Shown: positions 22,974 to 35,711, numbered from the stretch's first letter. The stretch is 64,000 nucleotides of DNA from Muraenolepis orangiensis (GCA_027704905.1 JANIIK010000702.1:1-64000), one strand, 5' to 3'. Notes: generated by a model from the sequence alone, not told the origin. Program-made: numbers and translations.

Positions 22974-24519
22974 ATGACCACCTACTGCATCTTGGCTTTC
23001 CTATTCAGTGGAACAGGTAGGGACGATTTCAAATTTTTTCCTAGTTTTTAAGAAAAATATTTGAAGGTCAACAGTCGTTGATGTGCCAAAACTACTAAAA
23101 TGTCCATCATTGTATCTACTCTACTTATCTGTAAATCACGATGCAGCCCAGGTGCAAACTACCAAAAGGGACATCGTTCAAGAGAAGATCATCACAGCCA
23201 GCGTTGGAGACAATGCAACTTTCCCATGCTTGTACGAGAAATCGGATGCAATGTACATTTACTGGTACCGGCAAAAACTAGGAGACAGACCTTGCGTCAT
23301 ATCGTCCACCACGGCATATGAAACCACATATAAACTGCACAATGAGTTTCAGGACGATTCTCGCTTTTCGGTACAAATCCATCCAGGTGTGAACAACCTT
23401 ACGATCCGGCATCTTCGCCTCTCAGACTCGGCCGCATATTACTGTGGGAGGTCCGATTTATCGATCTCTCAAGTTATTAACTACGAACGCGGCTCCTTCC
23501 TTCACGTCAAGGGGTCGGAGGTGGCAAAACGAGCGGTCATCCGCCAGGGACACGCACAGGTGCTGTTGCCGGGCAATGCCGTGAATTTGAGTTGCGAGGT
23601 CCACGTCGCCGAGCTGTGTTCAGGAAAGCACAGCTTCTACTGGTACAGGCCTAGCGGATCTCGACCCTCGCTCCTTTATGCCCATGCCGACCCCGACCTG
23701 TGCAATAGCCCCCCCGGGGTTGGACCTCCACCAGCCCTGAAGAGCTGCACGTTTCACCTGCCGATGGCCAACCTCCGCACCGAGGATGCCGGGACCTACT
23801 ATTGTGTTCTGAGCTTGTGCGGGGAGATTCTGTTCGGAAACGGGACAGCGGTGGAAATTGTGGGTAGGTCTTTGCAGCTTTTTTTGCAGCCACGTTGCAT
23901 CTTTGCAACGCGACAGACTATTAGGTAGGTACCGTACTATTGTCTTACGGGTTCTCCTGTGCTGCATCTTCAAACAGATCTGTGCCACGACCCTCTGGTG
24001 ATGTACATACTTGGGCCAGCATTGGCAGTCACCCTCATCCTGCTGTTCATTTTGACCTGCCTGTACGTCTCCAGAAAGAGATGCCCCTGTTGCTGTAGAG
24101 GTATGCAAAAACAAATGCGAAAAATCTAATTGTTTCATCGTATTGTTGCTCAAAACACTTGTTTAACTCACAGGGGAGGTTACGGAACCAAGAGGCCGTG
24201 TTGTTGCCATGGAAACGGTGAGCATCTTTAAAAAATATATATAAAACATTGAAAGCCTACTAAAATGTCAATAATATAACATATAATACAATCATAATAT
24301 AATGTGGCTTTATAGAATGTTTTTTTCGTTTTTTTTACTCTCTTTTGTGTCACGACGATTACTGATTAGCGTGGCCCTGAGGTGGACAATCTCCTGTACG
24401 TCGCTGTGAGCGCGAGGAACAGCCGGCGTAGAGGCGGCGCGAGGAACAGCCGGCGTAGAGGCGGCGGAGGCAGCGCGGAGCCTGAGTGCTTCTACTCCGC
24501 GGTTGCGGCGCGCCACTGA
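22974..24519 (+). CDS. Novel immune-type receptor (NITR), V plus I domains, ITIM tail
   Basis: Exons: 22974-23016 signal peptide (MTTYCILAFLFSGT); 23147-23863 both Ig domains in one exon; 23978-24100 membrane; 24174-24217; 24370-24519. All phases agree, giving 358 residues. Domain 1 is V-type: FPC, IYWYRQ, LRLSDSAAYYC. Domain 2 is the NITR I type with six cysteines (SC, LC, LC, SC, YYC, LC), FYWYR and DAGTYYC, and ends in the J-like CGEILFGNGT. This I domain with CGxILFGNGT is the hallmark of teleost NITRs, clonally non-rearranging innate receptors on haematopoietic cells. The membrane segment (VMYILGPALAVTLILLFI) has no charged residue, so DAP12-type adaptor pairing is unlikely. The tail has a canonical ITIM, LLYVAV, and a second tyrosine, CFYSAV, consistent with phosphatase recruitment and an inhibitory role (inferred). 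A 27-bp unit in the tail is duplicated in frame. A possible AATAAA is at 24783. It is single-copy in this window. Confidence 0.9.
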
Positions 24520-24794
24520 GGACCGCCGGGCGCTGAGCTGGCCGTGATAGAGATCACCTTTGATGGCATGCATGCCAGAGAAACCACGAGAACATTTTTT
24601 AGCTCAACAGTCTCTACGAGTTCACAAGGATGTGTGTTTTTTGGGACAGGTGTGTGTGTGTTCAGAATGAGCAAGGTACCGTACCACACATCAGCTGTCC
24701 TGTTTGTTTTGATAGGCTCTCGTGAGCCGTGAGTGTATAAGACCCATATCCAAAGGACAAGAAATTGCGGACGAACAAAAATAATAAAAAAAGA

Positions 24795-27003
24795 TATATC
24801 ACAGAAACTCCCCAGAGGCCGATTCCAGGGTCACCCCCAGGCACGATACAAAAACATGCGCCATGCTTAGTGTGGGTAAGCAGAGCTGTATTACCACAGC
24901 AGCACCGTTTCCTGTGTCAAGTTTCCACTTGACACAGGAAACTCTGGCCCACACCTTCAACTGTACTTTCTTATAATCCAACAATAGGCCAGATGTTTGT
25001 CAGATGCCATGGAAAGTGTTGCCTGCTTCCTGCAGTTTCAAAAACATTAAATATATTTGTATTTTATTAATGCGCAAATAAATAATTTCTTGCTGCTCTA
25101 TACCATGGTTTCTTTGTCTTACTATTTGGGTAATTAGCATATGATGTATAAAACAGCTTATGATTGCATGTTTGGCGTCCCATCTGTATGATCTGTATTC
25201 TGTTGAAAGCTGGGATAACGAACAAGTGATGTAATCGTCTGTGTGAAACATTCAACTGAACGCTTCTTTGTGTCTGCTGGTCAGTTAATTCCAGGGGTCT
25301 ATTGTATTATTGTAAGTCGCTTTGGACAAAAGCATCTGCTAAATGACTGCAATGTAATGTAAACTCTGTGGTCTACACACCACATAGATTGACCTGAACA
25401 TCTTCCTGAACAGTAGCATACTGGCACTTGGCAACCGAGGTACAACCGGGGGAACAAAAATGTTTAAGACCTTTTAACTTGCATCCATCAGATACAGCAG
25501 CCGGCCAAACATCCTGAATACTTTGCATTTCCTGACGGAGTGATTCCAAAACCATGTCCATGTCCAAGAGCCATGGGTCGATTATCCATGGGCCATAGTG
25601 CTCCTCATCCACGCACAGTAGTACATGCACAGCCAGAAGGACACCTGAATATCCGAAGGCAAGGCAAGGCATGGAAATAGGTGTCTTGAACATGATACCA
25701 GAAGTGTTTTTGGTTTTGTTCACATTGATCAGAGTACATGGAAACATGTGTTTCACAGAAACAACCTGAGCACCGCAGCACAGGAGGAAATGTACCCGCG
25801 GTTTCGCTACCTTTGATGCAAGCCAATAGGATACTCTGGTTGTTCACAGTTTGAGGGGGGGGGCTGTACAACTAGCAAGCCAGTATGCTGGTAGGGGCTT
25901 CACTCACCATCATACACAAACCAAGATCACTGTGCATTTTAAACAATGTTCAGTTACTTTTCTTACCTCCATGCCATCCCGATACTTCAAGGTCTTTGAG
26001 TCCTTGCTTCAAAAATCATGTATATAAATATCCATAGTCTTGAAGACCAGTAAAGAACGACATAAAAGCTGACCCTGAATAAGCATGTTTTGTGGAGGCC
26101 CCAAAGATCAAAGACCCTGACTGTAACCAAACCACAATGCAAACCCCAAGTGTGTGGTTTTATTGTCATCTTCTAGATCAGTCCATCTTTTCGTGTTGCG
26201 TATGGCCAGCACTGGTCTAAAATCTAAATCTAAATCTGGAGGCTTGAATCCCTCTTTATTGATCACATACATGTACACACAGTGAAATCAGTTTCTCTGC
26301 ACTTAACCCATCCTAGTATTAGAAGCAGTGGGCAGCTATTGTATATACAGCTGCCCGGGTCAAGCAGTGTAACGGGGTCTGGTGCCTTGCTCAAGGGCAC
26401 CTCGGCAGTGGCACCTTTTTCCAAGTACCAGTCTCATTCTGTCTGCAGTCTGCAGGTGCAGGTAGAGTGCACAGCACACATGGCTTACTGGGAGGCAAGT
26501 TAAAGTGTTAAAGGGAAGATGTGAATCTGAGACCCATCTAAGACCACAGAGATTACCACCCTTGATGATAGGCCGCCGCTCGGCCACTTATCGGCTATTA
26601 CCAATCACAGCTTCCGTAGCTTAAGGTTCAGGGGCCTATATTGCTGTGCAGTCCCTCTGTGGTTTTCGGACAATATCATTGTTTTATGGACAATATAATT
26701 TAATCTTATTTTTTATTTTTTATTATCTATGCATCTTTTTTAAAGATCAATGATTTATATACAGCTGTGTTTCACGATTCTTTGCTTTTACAATATTCGT
26801 ATCGTCACGTTGACTGAAAAACAGATACATTTTTTTAAGCCAGAAAACCAATGTTATCATAGTCGAAGCAAATTATTGGTTTGGTCACATTCAGTTAAAA
26901 AACCATGGCAGACAGACCTGTAGAAGCCGAACCTCAATGTATATGTTGAATCCACACAAAATATAAAATCACACATTAAAATATAGGGATATCGCAATAT
27001 TAA
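24795..27003. repeat. Partial duplication block B, part 1
   Basis: Matches A from about 1890 to 3860 and C from about 36250 to 38190, with more divergence than A shows against C. It ends where a LINE fragment begins at about 27004. No gene is seen in it; it holds the tail-motif repeat (25307-25363) and a reversed SINE part (26252-26408). Confidence 0.8.
26252..26408 (-). mobile_element. SINE 3' part, reversed (block B)
   Basis: Counterpart of 3138-3300, with the same truncation. Confidence 0.65.
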
Positions 27004-27345
27004 CACGACAGTGATGGGACTGATGGCCGGCGACGACGAGACAGCCTACAGGGAGGAGGTCGGATCGCTGGAGCAGTGGTGCCAGGAGAACAGCCTCGCC
27101 CTCAACGTCAAGAAGACCAAGGAGCTGATCGTGGACTTCAGGAAGCAGAGAGGAGAGCACGCCCCTACCCCCATCGACGGTGTTGCAGTAGAGAGGGTCA
27201 GCGGCTTCAAGTTCCTCGCCCATCGGTCCATCTCCGAGGACCTCACACCACGCACGGTCCACGCACACCACACACGTGGTGAAAAGGGCCCATCAATGCC
27301 TGTATTTCCTCAGGCATCTGAGGAAATGAAATCTAAATGTATGTA
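27004..27345 (+). mobile_element. LINE reverse-transcriptase fragment (Rex-like)
   Basis: An open frame from 27011 reads DDETAYREEVGSLEQWC, NSLALNVKKTKELIVDFRK and VERVSGFKFL, the pattern of the C-terminal part of fish Rex/L2-type reverse transcriptases. It begins exactly where similarity to block A stops. Confidence 0.8.
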
Positions 27346-28202
27346 TGTATTCTGGGTCTGCCCTACTATATAACACACTACGGACGGACGTTAATCTGCA
27401 AAGTGTTACTGTTAATTAGCCTGTAGTAAATGGATAGAGCAAACGTTAAATCCTGCAGGCCTGGTCTGTCCTGTAGCTCGTCAGGCGCTGCGAATCAGAT
27501 CCGTTCTTTATCTGAAGATCCAGCAGACGAGGTAACGATATCAAGGGTTCCTCATTTTTCAGGACATAATATACTGTGTTGAAAAGGCTGATTAGGATCT
27601 GGATAGTGGGCTGCTTTCTTTTTGTGAATTGCGGTGTTCCTTGGCCCGTTAATGGCTGCTCCAGCTCTTGCAGCCCCCTGGTTCTGAAAGATGAGCTGCC
27701 TTGAAATGTCCTCTTTGATTTTTATTCGGGTTCATCACTTTGAACATTCGTTTGAGATGTTGACGGGTTGTCTGAACTTTTTACCCCACAGTCAAACAAC
27801 TTAATTAGCTTGACCATTTTTTGTAAAACAAACACACGGCGCACCGCGGACATCGCTTTCCGGCTCGGTAATCACACCAATGCATGTGAAACTTAAGTAT
27901 CAGGTTCCGACATGGTTGTGACATGGTCACAACCATGTAAATATCCATTAAACCATTAAATATCAATCAAATAATTAACATTTATCTATTTTGGGGTGCA
28001 CGTTTGCTGTCCTTATTTCTTTATGTTAAAAACGGGTTGCCACTGATGGCAACCAAAGGCCAAGAAGTGGTTGACATTTTTTCTGAATGGTTGCCAATTG
28101 CAACCTGGCAACTGTTACTGTCGAGCCTTGCTATTGTAACAAAATCCCATTTATGATTGTGGATTTTAAGTGGCTATATAGTGTATAGATATTATATGCC
28201 TA
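27346..28202. other. Unassigned single-copy sequence
   Basis: Not shared with blocks A or C. No exon or known repeat recognised. Confidence 0.4.
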
Positions 28203-28687
28203 TTCTAAAAGAATAGGCACATGGGTCGGGAACAGGCGGCCCGCGGGACATTGGTGAATGCTCCCGTCCTCATTTCAAAGAGGTTTCCTAATGCCTTGAT
28301 GTTGTTGTAATCAAACGCTGGGGACCAATCCTAGCCTGTGTATTCTCCTGGCTTTTTGCGGGCACTTCAGGGAAGCACAGCATGACACAGTACAAGCTCA
28401 ATGTAGCTGGGCAATAGTTTAACCGTATGGACCATACACAATAAACTACACATACTGTTCGCTGTGATTTCGCTCGAGGCACAAACTGGTGAAAATTTGG
28501 GTCTTCCTCATTCAGATATGTCCGCATTTTAATTATTTGATGTACATACAATTGTACATATGTAAACATATTATAATCAATTATAATCTATGCCTCTGAG
28601 TCCAATTAGAGATTGTTGGTGTGCTGGTCAAATGTGTCCATTACTCGTTCAGTCGATCAAATATTTACCACATAAAGCTTGGGAAGT

Positions 28688-28922
28688 GGGTGGCACTAGC
28701 TCAGTCAGTTGGGACTTGGCTTGGGAACCGGAAGGTCACCGGTTCAAGTCCCCTGAAACACCTGGGCACGGCCAAGATGCCCATAAGCAATGCACCAGAC
28801 CCCTACACTGCTCGCCGGGTGCTGTATATACAATAGCTGCCCACTGCTCCTAATACTAGACTAGGATGAGTTAAATGCAGAGAACTTTTTTTCACTGTGT
28901 GTGTACATTAAACTCAATCCTC
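28688..28922 (+). mobile_element. tRNA-derived SINE (block B)
   Basis: Counterpart of 11966-12205. Confidence 0.8.
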
Positions 28923-29134
28923 CAAATTTAGATTAAAAAAAGCAAACATTTGATTGACACCTCTGGCTGCGACTGAACGGTCATTTGAAGATGTTACGAT
29001 GAAAATCCTCAGTGGAAGCTCTGGTTTGATGCAACATGAGATAAAAGTGCCATGGCAACCAGTCAGCCCGCCTCTTTGCATGAAGACCACGTACTTCATC
29101 TGAGTTAACACCAGACGGACTAACAGAAGAGACA

Positions 29135-29859
29135 ATGATGGAGCTGGTGTTGACAAGATATTTACTTCTGAGCTCCTTAAGTAAGTACTGTCATCATGTT
29201 ACCACTCACTGTCTTAAGAACTTCACTTCCAACAATAGTTATAGTTTTGTATAATGAAAGATTGTTGATATATATATTTTTTTACTCATCCGTTTTCAGC
29301 TTGGCTTGTCGTCTCGCTCCCTGAATATCGGATCATGAAGGTAGAACCGATGGCTAATGTCACCTTGTCCTGTACCAATGTGTCCAGCGATCGAACAATC
29401 GCTTTATGGATGAGAGCAGCTAACACATCCAAGCCCATTGTCCTCTCATCTGTGTTTGGAACTAATTATAACACATGGAGATACGGTCATGGTTTCCCAC
29501 AGAGTAGATTAGTAACAGAAAGCAGTATCTCTTTCTTCAATCTAACAATACTGCAAGTGAATTCATCAGACTCTGGCTGGTATTTTTGCATGTTCTACAA
29601 CATGAACGAGATTCTTGTGGTCAATTCAACATTGTTAATGGTTCAAGGTAAGATACATGTTTTCTCTCAGTATTACAATCACTTTGAAATTGAATCTGAT
29701 ATTTGGTTTTTACGGTGTAATATTTTTGTCTATTTCAAAGGAAATGATGGAAATCACGAAGGGGACGACACAAACTCTAAAAGTAAACAATAATAGTTGT
29801 ATTATTATTTGTCACTTTGTATAGAGTAAGGTAACGTTGTATATGCCGCCACCAGATAA
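29135..29859 (+). pseudogene. V-set Ig-domain receptor, copy B, membrane and most tail exons deleted
   Basis: The signal exon (29135-29180), V exon (29300-29647) and stalk exon (about 29741-29782) are intact and very like copies A and C. In the following intron the sequence jumps at about 29831 from ATAGAGTAAG straight to AACGTTGTATATGCC, the end of the last exon, which runs to the TAA at 29857-29859. About 870 bp containing the membrane exon, the small tail exon and most of the last exon is gone. The remaining last-exon piece has no splice acceptor. A product from this gene alone would be secreted or unstable. Splicing to the older paralog exons near 31.6 kb is possible but not supported by direct evidence. 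V-domain residues are closer to C (RTIALWMR, NTWRY) than to A. Confidence 0.8.
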
Positions 29860-31079
29860 GAGTTTTATAAGAAATAATCATGTTAATTAAATGCATGTTA
29901 GCTTGAATTACATCAAGCCACATAGCGCAGGCGGAAAAAAAAACACTTTTGACAAAAAAACACTGTTTAATTTACAGATTGTTTTTGCATAAGCTCATGG
30001 TTCACATTCGACCCTACGTGTAGCTTTTGTTGAATTACATTATTTTGTTATGTCTAAGTTCTCATGAATTACATAATAATTACATAAGATTTACAATAAA
30101 TATTTTAAAACAGGGACATTCTGAAAAAGTGGGGATATTAGGCTTATTGTCTTTTTCATCATTAAGTGTACAATTGACCTATTTTATAGCCTAACAATTA
30201 TGCTTCTCGTATATAGTTATAGTATGCTTTTGGTTCCTGAATATATACTGTTTTGCATACGATAAGAATGAAAGAAAACAAAATACTCAATGCTGTGTGT
30301 GTGTGTGTGTGTGTATGTATATATATATAGTATATCTACAATGTTTTTTAAATGTCTTGTATTGTATTGTTGTTCTGGTCAGTGAATAACCAAAATAAAT
30401 ATAAATCCCCAGCCTTTATTAGAGGGAAAATGCAGTGGTCAACTTGTAACAAGTAGTCTCCTCTGTTAAGTCACAAAGCGGCATTTGTAAGCTAAGCTAC
30501 TAGCCAAATAATTATGCCATTGCTCAATATGTGAAGGTATTTGGACTAAACACCATGCTAATGACACAGATATGTTCATTAGATTCCATCTAATCGACCC
30601 CCTTACAAAACAGAACTCTGCTACGGGTGATACAAATCTATACGCAATAATTCAATTTGATGCATGCACCCTAAAAACCTGAAAAAAATACCTACAGCAT
30701 TTGACGTCTACTGAGAGATTAACATTTAAAATGTTCTGGTTATAAACGCTATAGCAGCATACTGTTTTAACAAATGGCATATTGTCCAGCCCCAGTGACC
30801 ACATCCACCTCATGACCTTATAGGCTTAGACGATGACAAAATGTCTAAATTGTAGGCATTTATTAAATAAAAATACAAATAAAAAATTGTTGGTTTCAGA
30901 GAAAATGTAATTTGTCTGCTTGCTCTCTTACTGTTATTAATGAGTTTATAGATCAACTGATTAATCACTGAACCAACAAAACTATGTATAATACTAATGA
31001 ATTAAAATAATTAGAACTGACAATTACAATTAATCCGATATTTGGTTTTTACAGGGAAATATTTTTGTCAATTTCAAAG

Positions 31080-32165
31080 GAAATTATATAATTCACGAAG
31101 AGGACGACACAAACTCTAAAAGTTAACAATATATATATTTGTCACTTTGTAGTGACAGTAGTGTAGAGTAAGATAAACACATTAAATATAAACTGCATGA
31201 ATATCGCAGTCATCAAAAGACATATTTTACAGACTGCAAAGAAGTAATTATTACAATATATGTCGATAAACAGACACTTGATTTCTATTCAATCTAATAT
31301 TTCGTTTTAACTATCCATTTATTATATTTTATATACTATATATTATATATTTTTGTCCATTTAAAGAAAATGATACATTTCACAAAGGGGACAACATCAT
31401 CTTTAACAGTTAAGACACTTTAAATATTATTATTTGACCGTTTTTATTGATTAAGACAATAATCATTTAGACATTAAAGACACATTCGAAACCGCTAACA
31501 CATTCATTTGCCGTAATTTAAAAAAATGTATTTAGCAGACAAAGAAGAAACTCAGAAACTGAGTCAATGTGTCCTCTGTTCCAATGTAGGAACCCTTGAT
31601 GAACGTTGGATCATGGTCGGTGTAATCCTGGGTGTCGCGATTGTTGTCGTTCTGGTCATCTTGGGTCATTCAAAAAATAACACAGAAAAACAGTCAACTC
31701 CAGAGAGGTAGGCTCATTCTAACTCGACTTTGTGGCACCTGTGGCATAGATAGCATATCATGGGTAATATATAGTGTTGTTTATCGTATAGAATTGTTTA
31801 GTATAGTATTGTATATTAGTATATTAGTATATTTGTATATTGTTGTTTAAGTTCATACTGCGGGATCACCTTGCATCTTGTGCATTTGAATTAAGTACAA
31901 ATGATGGTGAGGTCTGCAGGTCAGCACAGTTCCTGATAGGTTGTTTAAGTAGTTAAGCGTGTTTAAGTTATTTAGGTGTGTACGCTTTGGGCCTTTAAAT
32001 GTAAATTGTGTAACATTTGAAGAGAGTTCAATCCATGATATATTTGGTGTATTTCTGTATTTCTCCAGCTTCAGGACCAAGTTGACTTACTCAATGTTCT
32101 GAAGAACGATCCAAACACGAAGATACCGGGAACAACCCAGAAGCTCACTTTTTGTATGCATTTTT
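31080..32165 (+). pseudogene. Decayed 3' exons of an older V-set receptor paralog
   Basis: A stalk-like exon (31080-31121, reading attcacgaag aggacgacac), a more decayed repeat of it near 31370-31410, a membrane exon 31590-31707 (WIMVGVILGVAIVVVLVILG) ending in the same TCAACTCCAGAGAG|GTAGG as the intact genes, and a tail-like exon from about 32074 (GACTTACTCAATG...) correspond in order to exons 3, 4 and 6 of the receptor at 12424. The membrane exon is 118 nt against 126, so the frame is lost downstream. No V exon accompanies it; the nearest is the truncated copy B at 29300. Confidence 0.65.
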
Positions 32166-32455
32166 CTATACATATTTTTGTATACATGTAATTCACGTTT
32201 GATGAGTTTATGTTCCTTCCTTTTGTCATCATCATGAAATTGTCTAACAACTGCAGTAGTTCAATATGATCAATTGTCTACATCAACTGTAGACAATTGA
32301 TCCTCCAGATTGGCTGATAATCGACACATACTGCACTTACTGACATAATAAATCAACCACACAATGAAATGAACGTCATCCATTTGGGTTTTTGCAGACA
32401 GAAACTCTAAGTGGCGTCAGGTTGACGTGGACACAGGCATAGCTACTGACCATGG

Positions 32456-33043
32456 ATGTATTCAAAGAACTGGATCCAGTGGTGGAGGTCCCATTCCTTC
32501 ATATGGAAGCTGCTCAGTGGCGCATGAAGCCCAAAAGAGTCATGGATATTCTGTCGGTGGTTTCCGGTGGTTGATTTTCCTTATATACTGGTTCTTTAAG
32601 CCACGCCCCTCCCACAATGCCTACGACCTTGCTCGATCGTAGCTGTTTAATCTGGTCTTGGACATGGATGTATTAAGGTTTAATCTGGTGAGTCTTATTG
32701 ATGTATTAAATGAACGGTCATTATAAATAAAATTCATTCTGATGTAACCGCTATTGCTAATGTCAATGCAACAGAGGTAAGTTAACATTGATAATAAAGC
32801 TTAATATAACACAACGTTACACTTAAAACGGATATATGCCGGTTTAATCTTTGAGAATGTGTCGTATTTTGAAAGCTTGTTATATTATCAATTATTTGAA
32901 ACATCTTTAATGTATCATTCTAATCATATTCGTGTAAATTAATACATATTTCCCTCTGTATTTAGAAGACGATTTAGACTTCTGATTAGAAGTCTAAAGT
33001 AATATCAAATGGGAGTAAATTAATCAAATTACTTTCAACCACT
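32456..33043. other. Unassigned sequence
   Basis: An open frame at 32427-32642 has no recognisable domain. No repeat identified. Confidence 0.35.
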
Positions 33044-33051
33044 GTGTAGAT

Positions 33052-33894
33052 CAGGGGTACTCAACTTCAGAGGCCAAGAGGGCCACATTTAAACCACAAC
33101 AGGTGCAAAGGGCCACAAATTATTATTAACATATATTTGTACCATTTTATTCGCTGTATTTACTACTGCTGTTTAATATGCTGTCTTGCTTGTCATTTTT
33201 AATGCATTCCAAAGCATCATGGAATATTTAACAAATATTCTCAATTTGAGTAACAAATGTAGTGTAGCGACTGCGTTTCCAAGGATGACAAGTGTTGGTC
33301 AAGCTGATGTTTGAATAGCTTTGCATTGATGACATTGATAAAGTTTGCAATTGCTACTTATTCCTAGTGAGAGCTCTGAGTCTGCATTTCACAAATATTA
33401 ATAACAATAACAATATAACAAACAACTTTTTACTTATTCCTATTGAGAGCACTGAGTTTGCATTTCACAAATATTAATAACAATAACAATATAACAAACA
33501 ACATTTTACTTATTCCTATTGAGAGCTCTGAGTCTGCATTTCACAAATATTAATAACAATAACAATATAACAAACAGTTGTTACTTATTCCTCTGAGTCA
33601 TTCACAAGTACTTTCAGATCTGGTTGTTGCTCAGTTGTAGCTGCTCTGAGATAGTCTGCCAAATGTCTGTCAATTAGACGGGAACGCTGCTTTGATTTTA
33701 TTATTCCCATGGCAGAGATGGAGCTTTCACACACATAAGTAGATCCAAAGCAGGTCAGGATTTATTTATTATTTTATTTATTATTATTTTTTTAATTATA
33801 ATTATTATGCATTCATAACCAGGCATGTCGGGGGCCACAAAATAAGCGTCTTCGGGCCGGATGCGGCCCGCGGGCCGCCTGTTGAGTAAGTCTG
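33052..33894. mobile_element. Non-autonomous hAT element with perfect 8-bp target duplication
   Basis: Ends CAGGGGTACTCAACT and, reversed, CAGACTTACTCAACA are imperfect terminal inverted repeats. GTGTAGAT occurs on both sides (33044-33051 and 33895-33902). The interior carries three copies of a roughly 76-bp repeat (GAGCTCTGAGTCTGCATTTC...) at about 33371-33590. No intact transposase frame. Confidence 0.93.
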
Positions 33895-33984
33895 GTGTAG
33901 ATCATACCTTAAATTGAATGTTAATATAATTGATCTGTTTTTGTCACTGAAAACTATGCAGGCCTATTTGGCTACAATCTAGTA

Positions 33985-34175
33985 TGGGGAGAACTTAAGG
34001 CAATCCCCAAGGCAATCACTAGAAAATGGTACAAGGTGGAACCTCCTACTCAGAAAGAATGGAAATATATCATACAATTGATATAATGGAAAAAAACGAC
34101 ATGTCGACTGAGACTACAAGAATCACAATTTGAAGACAAATGGGAGAAATGGACAACGATTACTAACTGACTTGG
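33985..34175 (+). mobile_element. L1-type LINE C-terminal remnant
   Basis: Frames read WGELKAIPKAITRKWYKV and LRLQESQFEDKWEKW, resembling the end of L1/Tx1 ORF2 proteins. It abuts, and overlaps by about 30 bp, the start of block C. Confidence 0.5.
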
Positions 34176-35466
34176 TACACCTGTAATAACCAATGGACAA
34201 ATGAGAATGTGCCTCCAAACTGCTTTTATTATGCTTCTGCCCTTGCCCTTTGGATTGTAGCCTCAAGGGATTGTTTTATGGCACTTAAAAACATATCATT
34301 CCCCAAATCTGTAAAATGAGCTCCATCTTTAAAAAATATGCCAGGGCAGTCAAATTTAATGCAAGGATGCCTGACAATTTATCCACCTTATCCTTAACAC
34401 ATCTGCCCATCTCTCTGTTCACCCACATTCTGGCCTTGTAATGTTTTCACGGATCTACTTTCCTCCAGTGACATCTTTCATTAATGGAGGAAAGGATGAT
34501 CTTTATGTCCGGAAAGATGTCATGGAGGTGCAGCAGGTCCTGCTTCATTGCTGTGACAAGCTCCACTCCCTTGACGTTGCCAAGGTATATTTAGGTTATT
34601 GTATGACTTTTCTAAAAGAATAGGCACATGGGTCGGGGACAGGCGGCCCGCGGGACATTGGTGAATGCTCCCGTCCTCATTTCAAAGAGGTTTCCTAATG
34701 CCTTGATGTTGTTGTAATCAAACACTGTGACCAATCCTAGCCTGTGTATTCTCCTGGCTTTTTGCGGGCACTTCAGGGAAGCACAGCATGACCCAGTACA
34801 AGCTCAATGTAGCTGGGCAATAGTTTAACCGTATGGACCATACACAACAAACTACACATACTAATCACGGTATATACAGTGGTACCGCAAATCATTCTAA
34901 AATTATAGCCCACTATGAAATGAAGATTAGACTTGATTGCCATGCGCTCCCCGGATACACTTGACATGTATGATGTAGGTCTTGATTTGGCTGATGAGGA
35001 AAACACATAGGCCTACACAGGTCTTAACCCAATCTGACTAACCCAGTATTCATTTTCAGACAATTACACTTTAGGATTATGTACACATGTAATACTTAGG
35101 AATGTAATGGAATATTTTGATTCATAAAAAAATACATACATATATATATATACACATATATTATACACATACAATTAGGTAACCTACACAGAGTTAGCTA
35201 GAAAACAACTGAAACTAAAACCCAACCCAATGTCTTCTCATTAGGCTGCAGTAGTTGGTAGTTTGAGTTCACGTTCCTTTGTGGGAAATTCCACATGAAG
35301 AGAAAGAGGCTGGATTTAAAGCGCACTTTGGTAACCAATCTGTCGTAGACAGTGGTGAAATGACTAACTAGTCCACAGCACCAGTATAAATGAAAAGAGA
35401 GTGACCAATTTACACTTTTGTACCTCGGCCTCAGCCTTTGTTTTTTCAGAGCAAGACTATTTTTGC

Positions 35467-35711
35467 GACCGGGTGGCAGAACAGCTCAGTCTGTCGGAAC
35501 TTTGCTTTGGGAACCGGAAGGTTGCCGGTTCAAGTCCCCAAAACACATGGGCGCACACTGCCAAGGTGCCTTTGAGCAAGGCACCAGACCCCACACACTG
35601 CTTCCCCCCCTTGGTGCTGAATACAAAAATAGCGGACCCACTGCTCCTAATAATAGGATGGGTTAAATGCAGAGAAACAAAAAACAAACAATTTATTGGT
35701 CACAATAAATT
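35467..35711 (+). mobile_element. tRNA-derived SINE (block C copy)
   Basis: Same element as at 1257-1500, carried by the duplication. A-box, B-box and GAGCAAGGCACC core are present. Confidence 0.8.

Larger units (their letters stand above)
28203..31030. repeat. Partial duplication block B, parts 2 and 3
   Basis: 28203-28455 matches A 435-680 (and C 34613-34860). At about 28456 it jumps to sequence matching A 11750 onward, and follows A to about 15180 apart from a deletion at 29830. The order therefore differs from A and C, so copy B is a rearranged mosaic. A short further match, 32365-32455, corresponds to A 6345-6420. Confidence 0.8.

Noticed and set aside
23816..23870. Recombination signal sequence after the J-like FGNGT motif of the NITR
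   Set aside because: No heptamer/nonamer is seen; the motif is followed by a normal splice donor, as expected for non-rearranging NITRs.
31526..31711. Short membrane protein gene starting at 31526
   Set aside because: The membrane segment is an internal exon with splice acceptor at 31590 and donor at 31708; the upstream ATG lies in the preceding intron.
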